In this document: positions 1 through 9,902 of the stretch, piece by piece
Layout: the number at the start of each line of letters is the position of its first letter
Position numbering within the stretch: the first letter of the stretch is position 1
Assembly (NCBI GenBank): GCA_017434885.1
Contig: JAFSGE010000030.1
Coordinates: 124,001 to 188,000 of the forward strand
Direction: 5' to 3'
Length of the DNA: 64,000 bases
From: Lachnospiraceae bacterium
GTDB lineage: Bacteria; Bacillota; Clostridia; Lachnospirales; Lachnospiraceae
Translations under genes and position numbers: made by a program
The notes under the pieces: generated by a model
What the model saw: only the letters and a program-made list of their open reading frames with translations
What the model was told of the DNA's origin: nothing
Databases searched by the model: none

Positions 1-1
1 C

Positions 2-79
2 AAAGTGTGTCATTTGGATGACGAAATTATGAAAAAGGTCAATGAAGGTCTTAAAATCAGTCTGGAGCTTACTACATAG
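2..79 (+). CDS. mazF: MazF/PemK-type toxin endoribonuclease, C-terminal end only
   Basis: Only the last 25 residues are inside the window; the reading frame is open from the left edge to a TAG at 77-79. The tail reads HLDDEIMKKVNEGLKISLEL, which matches the C-terminal helix of the MazF/EndoA family as I remember it from Bacillus (HLDDEMMDKVDEALQISLAL). MazF toxins cleave mRNA at short specific sequences and are neutralised by a MazE-type antitoxin. The antitoxin gene would lie upstream, outside the window. The match is short but covers a conserved stretch, so the family call is good; activity cannot be judged. Confidence 0.8.
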   Translation, partial: KVCHLDDEIMKKVNEGLKISLELTT

Positions 80-95
80 AAGGATGGCGTAAAAC

Positions 96-124
96 TTGAC
101 GTAAGGTTCAGGAAATGTTATATT
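96..124 (+). promoter_or_regulatory. Sigma-A-type promoter for the CorC-like gene
   Basis: TTGACG at 96-101 and TATATT at 119-124 are separated by 17 bases. The box lies between the mazF stop and the start at 167, leaving a leader of about 35 nt with an AAAGGAG ribosome binding site. Confidence 0.7.
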
Positions 125-166
125 TTAGAATGATATTTTTTGCGATAAGATAAAGGAGATGAAACA

Positions 167-1582
167 ATGGACGATAGTGGGCCTACGGCCGGGTACATTA
201 TATTTTTCATATTAATGTTTACGGATATTTTATTTTACGGTTTCGGTGCAGCGGTAAAGGAGTTAAATACCAAAGAACTTTCCGAAAAAGCACAGGAAGG
301 AAATAAGAAGGCGGCAAGATTGTATGATATTGCCATAAAGCCCAATAAATTTATCAATACACTGCAATTTTCTGTTACGCTTGTAAATTTGATTATGGGC
401 GGATATTTTTTGGAAAATGGGCAGCAAATGATGCAGCAGATTATTGAACGGAATATTGCGGGCGGTATGTTTGGCGTGCAGTTAAATGCAACATTACTTT
501 ATATACTTTCATTGGTGATTTTCGGTGCGGTATTGTTGTACATAGTATTGACATTCGGTATCTTACTTCCGAAAAAGCTGGGAACCAGATATGCCGAGAA
601 ATGGGCATATACATGTATTACGCCTATTTATTATATTATGGGAATTTTCACGCCGCTTACATGGCTGGTGCTGATAACATGTAAAGGTGTTCTCAAATTA
701 TTCGGGATACACGGAGATGACAATCCGGAAGATGTAACGGAAGAAGAAATCATATCCATGGTAAATGAAGGCCATGAACAGGGGGTACTTCTTGCAACGG
801 AAGCAAAAATGATTACCAATATTTTTGAATTCGGTGACAAGGAAGCGCAGGATATTATGACGCATCGTACCAACATCCTTGCCATTGAAAAGAATATTAC
901 GCTTCAGGAAGCACTTGACTATATGCTCAGTGAGAGCAAGAGCCGTTTCCCTGTATATGATGAAAATATTGACAATATTATCGGTATCCTACATTTTAGG
1001 GATGCTATGCGTTTTCACCGAGTGGAAGGAAATCCGCAAAGGGCGGTAGGAGAAATCGAAGGATTGATTCGTGATACCATGTTTATTCCCGAAACAAAGA
1101 ACATTGATGATTTGTTTAAGGATATGCAGCAAACCAAGACCCAGATGGTGATTGTTGTGGATGAATACGGACAGACATCGGGACTTCTTGCAATGGAAGA
1201 TATATTGGAGGAAATCGTCGGAAACATCATGGATGAGTACGATGAGGACGAGGAATATATTGAAGAGACGGAAAATGCCGATGAATATATTATTGAAGGT
1301 ATTACACCTCTTGAAGAACTTGAGGAGCGTCTGGGGATTATCTTTGATGAAGAAGAGTTTGAAACCTTAAACGGTTTTCTCATATCTAAGCTGGACAAGA
1401 TTCCGGGCGAAGAAGACGAGAATTTTGCTGTGATGGTGGGAGAATATGAATTTAAGGTTCTCGCTGTAGAGAACAGAATGATTAAGAGTGTATTGGTAAC
1501 CAAGGTTGCCGCAACAGAGGAGTGCAGGGAAGATGAGCATTCCGAAGAAGAAATAACAAAGCAGGATAAAAAGGAGAGTTAA
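167..1582 (+). CDS. CorC/HlyC-family (CNNM-domain) membrane protein with CBS pair
   Basis: 471 residues. The N-terminal ~190 residues hold about four hydrophobic segments (near 8-30, 60-80, 108-132, 150-175) typical of the DUF21/CNNM transmembrane domain. Two CBS motifs follow (about 228-285 and 305-360, the second with VVDEYGQTSGLLAMEDILEE). A CorC_HlyC domain follows (about 370-455), then a very acidic tail. Family members are linked to Mg2+/Co2+ export or resistance; the old 'hemolysin' name is misleading. The start is preceded by AAAGGAG with good spacing and by a promoter. It ends 4 nt before yebC, so the two are probably co-transcribed. The substrate is not predictable from sequence. 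Confidence 0.88.
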   Translation: MDDSGPTAGYIIFFILMFTDILFYGFGAAVKELNTKELSEKAQEGNKKAARLYDIAIKPNKFINTLQFSVTLVNLIMGGYFLENGQQMMQQIIERNIAGGMFGVQLNATLLYILSLVIFGAVLLYIVLTFGILLPKKLGTRYAEKWAYTCITPIYYIMGIFTPLTWLVLITCKGVLKLFGIHGDDNPEDVTEEEIISMVNEGHEQGVLLATEAKMITNIFEFGDKEAQDIMTHRTNILAIEKNITLQEALDYMLSESKSRFPVYDENIDNIIGILHFRDAMRFHRVEGNPQRAVGEIEGLIRDTMFIPETKNIDDLFKDMQQTKTQMVIVVDEYGQTSGLLAMEDILEEIVGNIMDEYDEDEEYIEETENADEYIIEGITPLEELEERLGIIFDEEEFETLNGFLISKLDKIPGEEDENFAVMVGEYEFKVLAVENRMIKSVLVTKVAATEECREDEHSEEEITKQDKKES

Positions 1583-1586
1583 AAAC

Positions 1587-2315
1587 ATGTCAGGACATTC
1601 AAAATTTGCAAACATTAAGCACAAAAAGGAAAAAAATGATGCTGCAAAGGGTAAAATTTTTACAATCATCGGAAGAGAAATTGCAGTAGCTGTTAAGGAA
1701 GGCGGTCCCGACCCTGCAAATAATTCCAGACTTGCACAGGTGATTGCAAAGGCAAAGGCAAACAATATGCCTAACGATACAATTGACAGAGGTATCAAAA
1801 AAGCGGCCGGCGATGTAGGCAATGTAAACTATAAATATGTCAGCTACGAAGGATATGGTCCTAACGGAATTGCTATTATTGTAGATGCGCTTACCGACAA
1901 TCAGAACAGAACTGCTGCCAATGTAAGAAATGCGTTTACAAAGGGAAACGGAAATATCGGAACTCCCGGTTGCGTATCTTTTATGTTTGACAAAAAGGGA
2001 CAGATCATTATTGATAAAGAAGAGTACGATGGTGATGCGGATGAACTGATGATGATGGCGCTTGATGCCGGTGCAGAGGATTTTGCGGAGGAAGAGGACA
2101 GCTTTGAAATTATTACTGACCCTGATGCTTTTGACGGGGTATTAAAGGCAATGGAAGAAGCGAAAATTGTGATGGCTTCCGCGGAAGTAACCATGATTCC
2201 TCAGAATTATGTAGAACTTACAGACGAAACCGCTATCAAGAACCTGAATAAAATTCTGGATCTTCTTGATGCAGAAGATGATGTACAGGCGGTATATCAT
2301 AACTGGGATGAATAA
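1587..2315 (+). CDS. yebC: YebC/PmpR-family protein (TACO1 family)
   Basis: 242 residues, the usual family length. It begins MSGHSKFANIKHKKEKNDAAKGK, a form of the family's hallmark start (SGHSKWANIKHRK). The middle has GYGPNGIAIIVDALTDNQNRT and the C-terminal third is acidic. The family was long annotated as transcriptional regulators, but later work ties related members to translation, especially at proline stretches; which role applies here is not decidable. AGGAGAG lies 8 nt before the ATG. It follows the CorC-like gene by 4 nt and precedes metY by 24 nt, suggesting one transcript. Confidence 0.95.
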   Translation: MSGHSKFANIKHKKEKNDAAKGKIFTIIGREIAVAVKEGGPDPANNSRLAQVIAKAKANNMPNDTIDRGIKKAAGDVGNVNYKYVSYEGYGPNGIAIIVDALTDNQNRTAANVRNAFTKGNGNIGTPGCVSFMFDKKGQIIIDKEEYDGDADELMMMALDAGAEDFAEEEDSFEIITDPDAFDGVLKAMEEAKIVMASAEVTMIPQNYVELTDETAIKNLNKILDLLDAEDDVQAVYHNWDE

Positions 2316-2339
2316 GAGAAAATCACAGGAGGCAAAAAT

Positions 2340-3623
2340 ATGAGCAAAAATTATGCAAAAGAAACCATATGTGTACAATCCGGATGGCAGCCTAAAAACG
2401 GAGAACCCAGAGTGTTGCCTATTTACCAGAGTACTACATTCAAATATGAGACCTCTGAACAAATGGGAAAACTGTTTGATTTGGAAGAATCCGGCTATTT
2501 CTATACAAGACTGCAGAACCCTACCAATGATTTTGTGGCACAAAAAATTTGTGAACTTGAAGGCGGTGTGGCTGCGATGCTTACATCCTCCGGTCAGGCA
2601 GCAAATTATTATGCTGTGTTTAATATTTGTGAAGCAGGTTCTCATGTAGTGATGTCATCTACCGTATATGGCGGAACATTTAATCTCCTTACTGTTACCA
2701 TGAAGAAGATGGGAATTGAATGTACCGTGGTTGACCCTGATGCTTCTGTGGAAGAATTGAATAAAGCTTTCAAAGACAATACAAGGTGTGTGCTTGCAGA
2801 GACCATTGCAAACCCTGCACTTGTAGTTCTTGATATTGAAAAATTTGCAAAGGTGGCACATGACCATCAGGTGCCCCTTATTATTGACAATACATTTGCA
2901 ACTCCCATCAATTGTAATCCTTTTGAGTGGGGAGCAGATATCGTAACACATTCCACTACCAAGTACATGGATGGACATGCGATGGCAGTGGGCGGTGCGA
3001 TTGTGGATTCCGGTAATTTTGACTGGAGCAAATACCCTGATAAATTCCCGGGACTCTGTGAGCCTGATGAATCTTATCATGGTGTTACCTATGTGGAAAA
3101 ATTCGGAAAAGGTGCTTATATCACAAAGGCAACTGTTCAGCTGATGAGAGATTTAGGTTCCATTCAGTCTCCTCAGAATGCATTTCTTTTGAATGTAGGA
3201 TTGGAAACATTGCCTCTTAGAATGGAACGTCATTGTTATAATGCGCTTACTGTGGCAGAGTACTTACAGAATCATGAAAAAGTGGCATGGGTAAATTATC
3301 CCGGATTAAAAGGCAATAAATATTATGATTTAGCACAGAAATATATGCCGAAAGGAACTTGTGGTGTGATCTCCTTTGGTCTTAAGGGCGGAAGAACGGC
3401 TGCGGAAAATATGATGGATAAGTTGCAGCTTGCAGCAATTGTAACTCATGTTGCGGATGCAAGAACCTGCGTGCTTCACCCTGCAAGTCATACGCACAGA
3501 CAAATGAATGATGAGCAGCTTGTGGAAGCAGGTGTGGCACCTGATTTAATCAGATTCTCTGTAGGAATTGAAAACGTACAGGATATTATTGCAGATTTAG
3601 AACAGGCACTTAGCTTTGCCTAA
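2340..3623 (+). CDS. metY: O-acetylhomoserine sulfhydrylase (aminocarboxypropyltransferase)
   Basis: 427 residues, a PLP enzyme of the Cys/Met metabolism family. It makes homocysteine from O-acetylhomoserine and sulfide, or related sulfur transfer. Visible features are the N-terminal [26 protein letters not shown], the [12 protein letters not shown] region, and the PLP-lysine motif [11 protein letters not shown] around residue 207. The C-terminal arginine-binding region [12 protein letters not shown] is intact. Length and an insertion around residues 215-260 fit MetY rather than the shorter cystathionine synthases/lyases (about 380 residues). AGGAGG precedes the ATG. No SAM riboswitch fits in the 24-nt gap to yebC. 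The next gene, an unknown membrane protein, starts 15 nt downstream. Confidence 0.93.
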   Translation: MSKNYAKETICVQSGWQPKNGEPRVLPIYQSTTFKYETSEQMGKLFDLEESGYFYTRLQNPTNDFVAQKICELEGGVAAMLTSSGQAANYYAVFNICEAGSHVVMSSTVYGGTFNLLTVTMKKMGIECTVVDPDASVEELNKAFKDNTRCVLAETIANPALVVLDIEKFAKVAHDHQVPLIIDNTFATPINCNPFEWGADIVTHSTTKYMDGHAMAVGGAIVDSGNFDWSKYPDKFPGLCEPDESYHGVTYVEKFGKGAYITKATVQLMRDLGSIQSPQNAFLLNVGLETLPLRMERHCYNALTVAEYLQNHEKVAWVNYPGLKGNKYYDLAQKYMPKGTCGVISFGLKGGRTAAENMMDKLQLAAIVTHVADARTCVLHPASHTHRQMNDEQLVEAGVAPDLIRFSVGIENVQDIIADLEQALSFA

Positions 3624-3638
3624 AAAGAAGGAACAGAT

Positions 3639-4475
3639 ATGACAGCGATTGTTAAGAAAAATGCTTTGTTTGTGTCCGGCTTTTTTCTGTTTGTCATAAC
3701 AAGAATAATATATCTGTTGTGTTACAAAGGAGTTACGGACCCATACGGGTATTTTGAAAAAGCAATGATTCGGGCGCAGGACCGGCAGGTAAGTCTGACA
3801 TCTTCCGGCATAGCGTTGGCATACACAGGAAGTCTTTCAAAGCTGTTTATGTTTGTGGGAAACAGAATGGATGCTGTAGTGTGGTTTCATTTTGTGTTGC
3901 AGACGGCAACGTTTGTTTTGATTGTCTGCGGATGTACATTGCTGTTCGGCCGGATGGCAGCTTGTGTGAGCTGTTTCGTGATGACTGCGATGCCATATCT
4001 GATAATAAGCATCGGGCAAATTTCTCCTGATAATTATTTGCTGCTTTATCTATCGCTACTGTTTTTTTTGACGAGTGTTTTTTATAAAATCACAAAAGAC
4101 AGAGGTTGGTATCGGAACATAAGAGGAGAACTTTATCTGATATTGCTTGTTTTTTTCCTGGGGATGGTTTGTTTCCGGCAAGGAATGTGGCAAGATGTCA
4201 GTGCTCGTTTTCTTTTGTCAGCGGGAGGAGTGATTCTTATGAGCGGATTGTTTGGTTTCTTTGGAAAGAAAAAACAAGAGGAAGAAGATATTTTTGCGGA
4301 AGAAATCAAAGAAGAGAAGAACGGTGAAGATGAACAAAAACCGCAAATAAATTACATTGAAAATCCTTTGCCGTTACCTAAAAAACATGTAAAGAAAACC
4401 ATGAGTTTTGACTTGGAGCAGGAGCAGGATGATTTTGATTTTGAAATAGATGCAAAAGATGATTTTGACGTATAA
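3639..4475 (+). CDS. Unknown polytopic membrane protein with acidic cytoplasmic-type tail
   Basis: 278 residues. I do not recognise the family. About six or seven hydrophobic segments can be seen (near 9-27, 60-80, 85-105, 108-125, 130-148, 165-183, 192-210). After these comes a ~70-residue highly charged tail rich in E, K and D, ending in repeated DFDFE/DDFDV-like acidic patches. The loop after the first segment and the spacing of helices are loosely like glycosyltransferase-39-type membrane proteins, but no catalytic motif is evident. It follows metY by 15 nt with its own AAGGA site and is closed by a strong terminator at 4501-4530, so it is probably the last gene of the yebC-metY transcript. 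Confidence 0.7.
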   Translation: MTAIVKKNALFVSGFFLFVITRIIYLLCYKGVTDPYGYFEKAMIRAQDRQVSLTSSGIALAYTGSLSKLFMFVGNRMDAVVWFHFVLQTATFVLIVCGCTLLFGRMAACVSCFVMTAMPYLIISIGQISPDNYLLLYLSLLFFLTSVFYKITKDRGWYRNIRGELYLILLVFFLGMVCFRQGMWQDVSARFLLSAGGVILMSGLFGFFGKKKQEEEDIFAEEIKEEKNGEDEQKPQINYIENPLPLPKKHVKKTMSFDLEQEQDDFDFEIDAKDDFDV

Positions 4476-4500
4476 ATATTGCAAAGTGATACATAATAAA

Positions 4501-4530
4501 GAGGACTGAAGAATTCAGTTCTCTTTTTTT
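4501..4530 (+). terminator. Rho-independent terminator
   Basis: Ten-base stem (4501-4510 with 4514-4523, one G-U pair), loop GAA, then seven T. It ends the transcript of the unknown membrane protein. The ATG at 4531 abuts the T-run, which argues against that codon being the start of the next gene. Confidence 0.9.
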
Positions 4531-4569
4531 ATGCATTTTATTTTTAATTCGGAGAAAGGAAATGATATT

Positions 4570-5277
4570 ATGTCTGCAAAAAAAGTGGAAGAAGAAAAGC
4601 ATCGCAATGAAAGAATAGAGGAGACCGGTCAGGTAACGCTGGACAAGGGCGGAAGTAAAATTCATTTAATTACCATTATCGGAGAAATTGAAGGCCATGA
4701 TAACTTGGGGAATAATTCAAAAACAACCAAATATGAGCATATTTTACCTCAACTTGCAGCAATTGAAGACAGTAAAAATATTGAAGGAGTTTTAATTTTG
4801 TTAAATACCATGGGCGGTGATGTGGAAGCAGGGCTTGCCATTGCGGAAATGATTGCATCCTTAAGTAAACCGACTGTGTCGCTGGTGCTTGGCGGCGGAC
4901 ACTCCATAGGTGTTCCCATTGCTGTCAGTGCGGATTATTCTTTTATTGTGCCCACGGGAACTATGGTAATTCATCCGGTAAGAATGAACGGAATGGTAAT
5001 TGGTGTGCCACAGACTTTTGACTATTTCAGACAGATTCAGGACAGAATTACGGGGTTTGTCTGTGCTCATTGCAAAATTACACAGAACAGACTGGAGGAA
5101 CTTATGATGGAAACTACCATGCTGACGAAGGATGTGGGAACTATTCTGGTGGGAGAGGAAGCGGTAGAAGAAGGTATCATTGCACAGACCGGAGGAATTA
5201 AGGAAGCAATGGAAAAATTACATTTTTTGATTGAAAAAGGAAAAAAGGACAAGAAAACGGATAAGAAAAAATCGTAA
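4570..5277 (+). CDS. tepA: ClpP-fold serine protease, TepA-like (translocation-enhancing protein)
   Basis: 235 residues from the ATG at 4570. I chose this start because GGAGAAAGG lies just upstream and the in-frame ATG at 4531 sits on the preceding terminator. The core has IVGEIEGH-type strands, LLNTMGGDVEAGLAIAEMIA (oxyanion-side GGD motif), then LGGGHSIGVPIAVSADYSF carrying the serine nucleophile region. MVIHPVRMNGMVIG holds the histidine. The order matches ClpP/Crotonase-type proteases, and the C-terminal Lys-rich tail is family-typical. Bacillus TepA was linked to protein export; orthologues commonly sit directly upstream of the ftsK/spoIIIE translocase gene, as here. Confidence 0.85.
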   Translation: MSAKKVEEEKHRNERIEETGQVTLDKGGSKIHLITIIGEIEGHDNLGNNSKTTKYEHILPQLAAIEDSKNIEGVLILLNTMGGDVEAGLAIAEMIASLSKPTVSLVLGGGHSIGVPIAVSADYSFIVPTGTMVIHPVRMNGMVIGVPQTFDYFRQIQDRITGFVCAHCKITQNRLEELMMETTMLTKDVGTILVGEEAVEEGIIAQTGGIKEAMEKLHFLIEKGKKDKKTDKKKS

Positions 5278-5287
5278 AAAAGAATTG

Positions 5288-5316
5288 ATGACAAGAAGTT
5301 CTTAAAATGCTATACT
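5288..5316 (+). promoter_or_regulatory. Sigma-A-type promoter for ftsK
   Basis: ATGACA (5288-5293; one mismatch from TTGACA), 17-base spacer, TATACT (5311-5316). It sits in the 85-nt gap between tepA and ftsK, about 47 nt before the start codon. Confidence 0.65.
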
Positions 5317-5362
5317 ATATAAGATTATGTAGTACTTTTGAAGTACTGAAGGGGATTGAAGT

Positions 5363-8140
5363 ATGGCACAGACAAAGAAAACCAATACCGGAAGACGCAG
5401 TTCCAACGGTAGGAAAGGCGCTACGGGAACGTCATATAACAGGAAAACTTCGACATCATCAAGAAATAAAAGACCCAGCGAACCAATGGACTCCGCAATC
5501 AGAAGTGAAATCTGGCTGATTGCTTTGTTTGCTGTGTCTGTATTTTTGTTTTTGTGTAATTTCGGAATCATAGGTGTAGTGGGAGATGCCATCAGTAACG
5601 TGATGTTTGGTATCTTCGGTATGACTGCGTATGTGATGCCGGTTGCCCTTTTTCTAATGATTGCATTCGGAACAGCAAACAGCGGAAATTCCATTGCTAC
5701 CAGAAAACTGATTGCAGGTGTTGTGTTGTTTCTGGTTGTGGGAATGGTATTTGAACTTTTCACTAAAATGCCGCAGCAGATGCAGGCATACAGCATGTCA
5801 GAGATATACAAAGCATGTAGCGAGGCGCATAACGGTGGTGGGGTGATTGCCGGCAGTCTGGCTTATTTATGCTATCATTTTATGGGAATTATCGGAACTG
5901 TTTTGGTAATTTTGGTTGTTTCGGTTATTGCCATTGTAGTATTAACCGAAAAATCATTTGTATCAGGTGTAAAGTCCGGCGGCCGTAAAGTTTATGAGCG
6001 GACAAGAGAAGATGCCAGATACAGAAGAGAACAGGCGGCAATCCGAAGACAGGAGCAGGAAGAAGCACGAAGACTGCGAGAGGAAGAAAGACTTCTGCGG
6101 GAAGAAGAACTTGAAAATGAAAAGATTCTTCGTATGGACAAAAAAGTAAGTGGTGTCATGATGGACACTACTTTGACAAAGGAAGAAGAGAAGAAGGATA
6201 AAGTACGTGATGATATTCACGAGATTAATATAGAAGATTTTGAAGAAAAGGTGGAAGAGGCTGCCCTTCATCCTGCATCCAGTCCTGAGGATGAGTTTGA
6301 TTTTTCATCGGTTCGCATTAACGGAATGTATCGGAGTGAATCGGAAAATGAAAGCGATGCCCTTTCAGAGATTACAGAAGATTATTTTGCACAGGAGCCG
6401 CTTCGTCAGGGTGAGAGCTATGTCGGGAAAGAAGAACCGATGCCGGTTATTCATAGAGAGCAGTCTTATGATGATTACGGCAGAGAACACAGAATTGTGT
6501 CAGGAGTTCATCAGGAGCCGGAGAAACCCAAGGCATATGTGAAGAAAAATACATTTGCGCAGAACGGTTTTGATGCAGAAGAAAATGTAAAGCAGGAAGT
6601 AATATCAAAGCCGGAAGCGGATGAAAATATAGTTGTCCCAAGACAGGAGAATAAGCCGCCTAAGAAATACATATTCCCACCTTTAAGTAAATTGCAGAAG
6701 GGAAGCGGAAAGACCGGCGGAGATTCCGAGAGAGAATTGCGTGAGACTGCCAAACGTCTTCAGCAGACTCTGCAGACATTTGGGGTAAAGGTAACGATTA
6801 CGGATATCAGTCAGGGACCTTCGGTTACCAGATATGAATTGCAGCCGGAGCAGGGTGTAAAAGTAAGCAAAATTGTAGGTCTTACGGATGACATTAAATT
6901 GAATCTGGCGGCAACAGATATCCGAATGGAGGCGCCGATTCCCGGAAAAGCAGCTATCGGTATCGAAGTACCCAATAAAGAGAATTCAGCAGTAGCCCTT
7001 CGTGATTTGCTGGAATCTAAGGAGTTTAAAGAATTTCCTTCCAATATTGCGTTTGCGGTGGGTAAGGATATTGCAGGAAAAACAGTGGTTGCAGATATTG
7101 CAAAGATGCCTCATATGTTGATTGCAGGGGCAACGGGTAGCGGTAAGTCAGTTTGTATCAACACACTGATTATGAGTATTTTGTACAAAGCACATCCCGA
7201 TGATGTTAAGCTGATTATGGTTGACCCGAAGGTAGTAGAGCTGAGTGTTTATAACGGAATTCCACATCTTTTGATTCCGGTAGTTACAGATCCGAAGAAA
7301 GCTGCCGGTGCGTTACACTGGGGCGTTGCGGAGATGACGGACCGCTATCAGAAGTTTGCAGATTATAATGTCAGAGACTTAAAGGGATATAATCAAAAGG
7401 TAGAGGAAATGCGTGAGAAGGGTGATGAAAATGCACCTGCCAAGATGCCGCAAATAGTTATTATTGTAGATGAACTTGCAGATCTTATGATGGTAGCACC
7501 CGGTGAAGTGGAAGAGTCCATCTGTCGTCTGGCGCAGCTTGCAAGAGCCTGCGGAATTCATTTGATTATAGCAACCCAGCGCCCCTCTGTTGACGTTATT
7601 ACAGGTCTGATTAAAGCCAATATGCCGAGCCGCGTGGCTTTCAGTGTATCCAGTGGTGTGGATTCCAGAACGATTTTGGATATGAACGGTGCTGAAAAAC
7701 TGCTTGGAAAGGGTGATATGCTGTTTTACCCCCAGGGATATAGTAAGCCTGCCAGAGTACAGGGCGCATTTGTTTCCGACAAGGAAGTATCCGATGTTGT
7801 AGAATTCTTGAAAAATCAGGCACTTGGCAATGTGTATAGTTCTGACATTCAGGAAAAAATTGCGAATATCGGTTCTTCGGCTTCTTCTGCATCAGGAGCA
7901 GGAGATGATGGCTCAGAGCGTGATCAGTATTTTGTGGATGCAGCTAAATTTATTATAGACAAAGACAAAGCATCTATTGGTATGCTGCAAAGAGTGTTTA
8001 AGATTGGATTTAACAGAGCGGCAAGAATTATGGATCAGCTTTGCGAGGCCGGGGTGGTTGGAGAAGAAGAAGGAACAAAACCACGTAAGGTACTGATGAG
8101 TATGGAGCAGTTTGAACAATATATTGATGAGTGCTTATAA
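5363..8140 (+). CDS. ftsK: FtsK/SpoIIIE-family DNA translocase
   Basis: 925 residues. The protein pumps double-stranded DNA through the closing septum or into the forespore. N-terminal ~50 residues are basic and Ser/Thr-rich; about four membrane segments follow (residues ~52-195). A long charged, Arg/Glu-rich linker runs to ~445. The alpha/beta motor then carries Walker A IAGATGSGKSVC near residue 590, the VDPKVVELSVYNGIPHL motif, Walker B QIVIIVDELADLMM, and ATQRPSVDVITGLIKAN. The C-terminal gamma domain (about 855-920) includes ASIGMLQRVFKIGFNRAARIMD, the winged helix that reads KOPS/SRS-like DNA polarity signals. Complete. With one copy visible it may serve both division and sporulation; SpoIIIE and FtsK cannot be separated by sequence alone. 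Confidence 0.95.
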   Translation: MAQTKKTNTGRRSSNGRKGATGTSYNRKTSTSSRNKRPSEPMDSAIRSEIWLIALFAVSVFLFLCNFGIIGVVGDAISNVMFGIFGMTAYVMPVALFLMIAFGTANSGNSIATRKLIAGVVLFLVVGMVFELFTKMPQQMQAYSMSEIYKACSEAHNGGGVIAGSLAYLCYHFMGIIGTVLVILVVSVIAIVVLTEKSFVSGVKSGGRKVYERTREDARYRREQAAIRRQEQEEARRLREEERLLREEELENEKILRMDKKVSGVMMDTTLTKEEEKKDKVRDDIHEINIEDFEEKVEEAALHPASSPEDEFDFSSVRINGMYRSESENESDALSEITEDYFAQEPLRQGESYVGKEEPMPVIHREQSYDDYGREHRIVSGVHQEPEKPKAYVKKNTFAQNGFDAEENVKQEVISKPEADENIVVPRQENKPPKKYIFPPLSKLQKGSGKTGGDSERELRETAKRLQQTLQTFGVKVTITDISQGPSVTRYELQPEQGVKVSKIVGLTDDIKLNLAATDIRMEAPIPGKAAIGIEVPNKENSAVALRDLLESKEFKEFPSNIAFAVGKDIAGKTVVADIAKMPHMLIAGATGSGKSVCINTLIMSILYKAHPDDVKLIMVDPKVVELSVYNGIPHLLIPVVTDPKKAAGALHWGVAEMTDRYQKFADYNVRDLKGYNQKVEEMREKGDENAPAKMPQIVIIVDELADLMMVAPGEVEESICRLAQLARACGIHLIIATQRPSVDVITGLIKANMPSRVAFSVSSGVDSRTILDMNGAEKLLGKGDMLFYPQGYSKPARVQGAFVSDKEVSDVVEFLKNQALGNVYSSDIQEKIANIGSSASSASGAGDDGSERDQYFVDAAKFIIDKDKASIGMLQRVFKIGFNRAARIMDQLCEAGVVGEEEGTKPRKVLMSMEQFEQYIDECL

Positions 8141-8180
8141 AAGCACAGATTCCCCCAAATACTTTTTATGAGGAGGCATT

Positions 8181-9854
8181 ATGTTTAAAACAGATATTGA
8201 GATTGCGCAGGAAGCTAAATTAATTCCCGTTACCCAAGTTGCGGAGCAGTTACAAATTCCCGAAGAGGAACTGGAACTTTACGGAAAATACAAAGCAAAA
8301 ATTTCAGAAGAATATTTAGAGAAGATAAAGGAAAATCCTGACGGAAAGTTAGTGCTTGTGACAGCTATTAATCCTACACCGGCAGGAGAAGGAAAAACTA
8401 CTACAAGTGTAGGTTTGGGGCAGGCTTTTGGAAAACTGGGTAAAAAGGCTGTGATTGCCTTAAGAGAGCCTTCTCTTGGTCCCTGCTTCGGCGTAAAAGG
8501 CGGCGCAGCAGGCGGCGGCTATGCACAGGTGGTTCCCATGGAAGATTTAAACCTCCATTTTACCGGAGATTTTCATGCGATAACTTCAGCTAATAACTTA
8601 CTTGCTGCTATGCTTGACAATCATATTCATCAGGGAAATGAATTGCAAATTGATACCAGACAGATTGTTTGGAAGCGTTGCCTTGATATGAATGACAGGG
8701 CACTTAGAAATACTGTAGTAGGTCTTGGAGCGAAAACAGACGGTTTTGTAAGAGAAGATCATTTTGTAATTACGGTAGCATCCGAAATCATGGCAGTACT
8801 CTGTCTTGCAAGTGATATGAAGGATTTGAAGGAACGTCTGGGAAGAATGGTAGTTGCCTACAATTATCAGGGAAAACCTGTTACGGCATCTGACTTAGGA
8901 GCTGTAGGAGCTATGGCAGCCCTTCTTAAAGATGCGATGAAACCAAACCTTATTCAGACATTGGAACATACACCGGCATTGATACATGGTGGTCCTTTTG
9001 CCAATATTGCTCATGGATGTAACTCTGTTATTGCCACAAAAGCAGCAATGAAAATGGCTGATTATGTAATTACGGAAGCCGGATTCGGTGCTGATCTGGG
9101 AGCAGAGAAGTTCCTTGATATTAAGTGTAGAATTGCAGGATTAAAGCCTGATGCTGTTGTTTTAGTTGCAACTATCAGGGCACTTAAATATAACGGCGGC
9201 GTGCTCAAGGCAGAATTAAACACAGAGAATATGGAAGCCTTGAAGGCAGGTATTGTAAACCTTGAGAAACATATTGAAAACCTTCAGAAGTATCAGGTCC
9301 CTGTTGTGGTTACATTAAATAGCTTTATCACAGATACAGATAATGAAATTTATTTTGTAAAACAGTTCTGTGAAGAGAGAGGCTGTGAATTTGCCATTTC
9401 CGAGGTTTGGGAAAAAGGCGGTGAAGGCGGTATTGCCCTTGCAGAAAAGGTGCTTCAGACTTTAGAAGAAAAGAAAAGTTACTTTAAGCCCATTTATGAA
9501 GATTCCCTTTCACTGAAAGAAAAAATAGAAACAGTTGCAAAAGAAATTTATGGTGCGGACGGTGTAAATTATTCGGCTGCGGCAGAAGGTCAATTGAGAA
9601 AATTGGAAGAACTGGGCTTTGGACATATGCCGGTATGTATGGCAAAGACACAGTATTCCCTTTCAGATGATCCTGCGCTTCTTGGAAGACCTTCCGGTTT
9701 TGAGTTGCAGGTGAGAGAAGCGTATGTATCGGCAGGTGCCGGTTTTGTTGTAGTACTCACGGGAGCGGTTATGACAATGCCGGGGCTTCCTAAAACACCG
9801 GCAGCCCTTCGGATTGATGTGAATGAGGATGGTGTAATTACCGGATTATTCTAA
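8181..9854 (+). CDS. fhs: Formate--tetrahydrofolate ligase
   Basis: 557 residues, full length. It joins formate to tetrahydrofolate with ATP to give 10-formyl-THF, feeding purine synthesis and one-carbon flux. The P-loop [19 protein letters not shown] is near residues 62-80. [24 protein letters not shown] and [11 protein letters not shown] follow, with [17 protein letters not shown] near the end; all are hallmark stretches. AGGAGG lies 7 nt before the ATG. The C-terminal region is compact as expected. It stands between ftsK and an unknown zinc-ribbon protein. No Wood-Ljungdahl genes are visible nearby, so a biosynthetic role is the safer reading; 5-formyl-THF cyclo-ligase is elsewhere in the window (27.4 kb). 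Confidence 0.97.
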   Translation: MFKTDIEIAQEAKLIPVTQVAEQLQIPEEELELYGKYKAKISEEYLEKIKENPDGKLVLVTAINPTPAGEGKTTTSVGLGQAFGKLGKKAVIALREPSLGPCFGVKGGAAGGGYAQVVPMEDLNLHFTGDFHAITSANNLLAAMLDNHIHQGNELQIDTRQIVWKRCLDMNDRALRNTVVGLGAKTDGFVREDHFVITVASEIMAVLCLASDMKDLKERLGRMVVAYNYQGKPVTASDLGAVGAMAALLKDAMKPNLIQTLEHTPALIHGGPFANIAHGCNSVIATKAAMKMADYVITEAGFGADLGAEKFLDIKCRIAGLKPDAVVLVATIRALKYNGGVLKAELNTENMEALKAGIVNLEKHIENLQKYQVPVVVTLNSFITDTDNEIYFVKQFCEERGCEFAISEVWEKGGEGGIALAEKVLQTLEEKKSYFKPIYEDSLSLKEKIETVAKEIYGADGVNYSAAAEGQLRKLEELGFGHMPVCMAKTQYSLSDDPALLGRPSGFELQVREAYVSAGAGFVVVLTGAVMTMPGLPKTPAALRIDVNEDGVITGLF

Positions 9855-9902
9855 ATGGATAAAAATACGTTGTGTATTCGATTTTTGGGAGAAATATGAT
9901 TT

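Noticed and set aside
1015-1503. Long minus-strand frames opposite acidic protein genes (for example also 45892-46440)
   Set aside because: They are serine/phenylalanine-rich shadows produced by GAA/GAG-rich coding sequence on the + strand and have no start signals.
2316-2339. SAM riboswitch for metY
   Set aside because: The gap is 24 nt and contains only the ribosome binding site.
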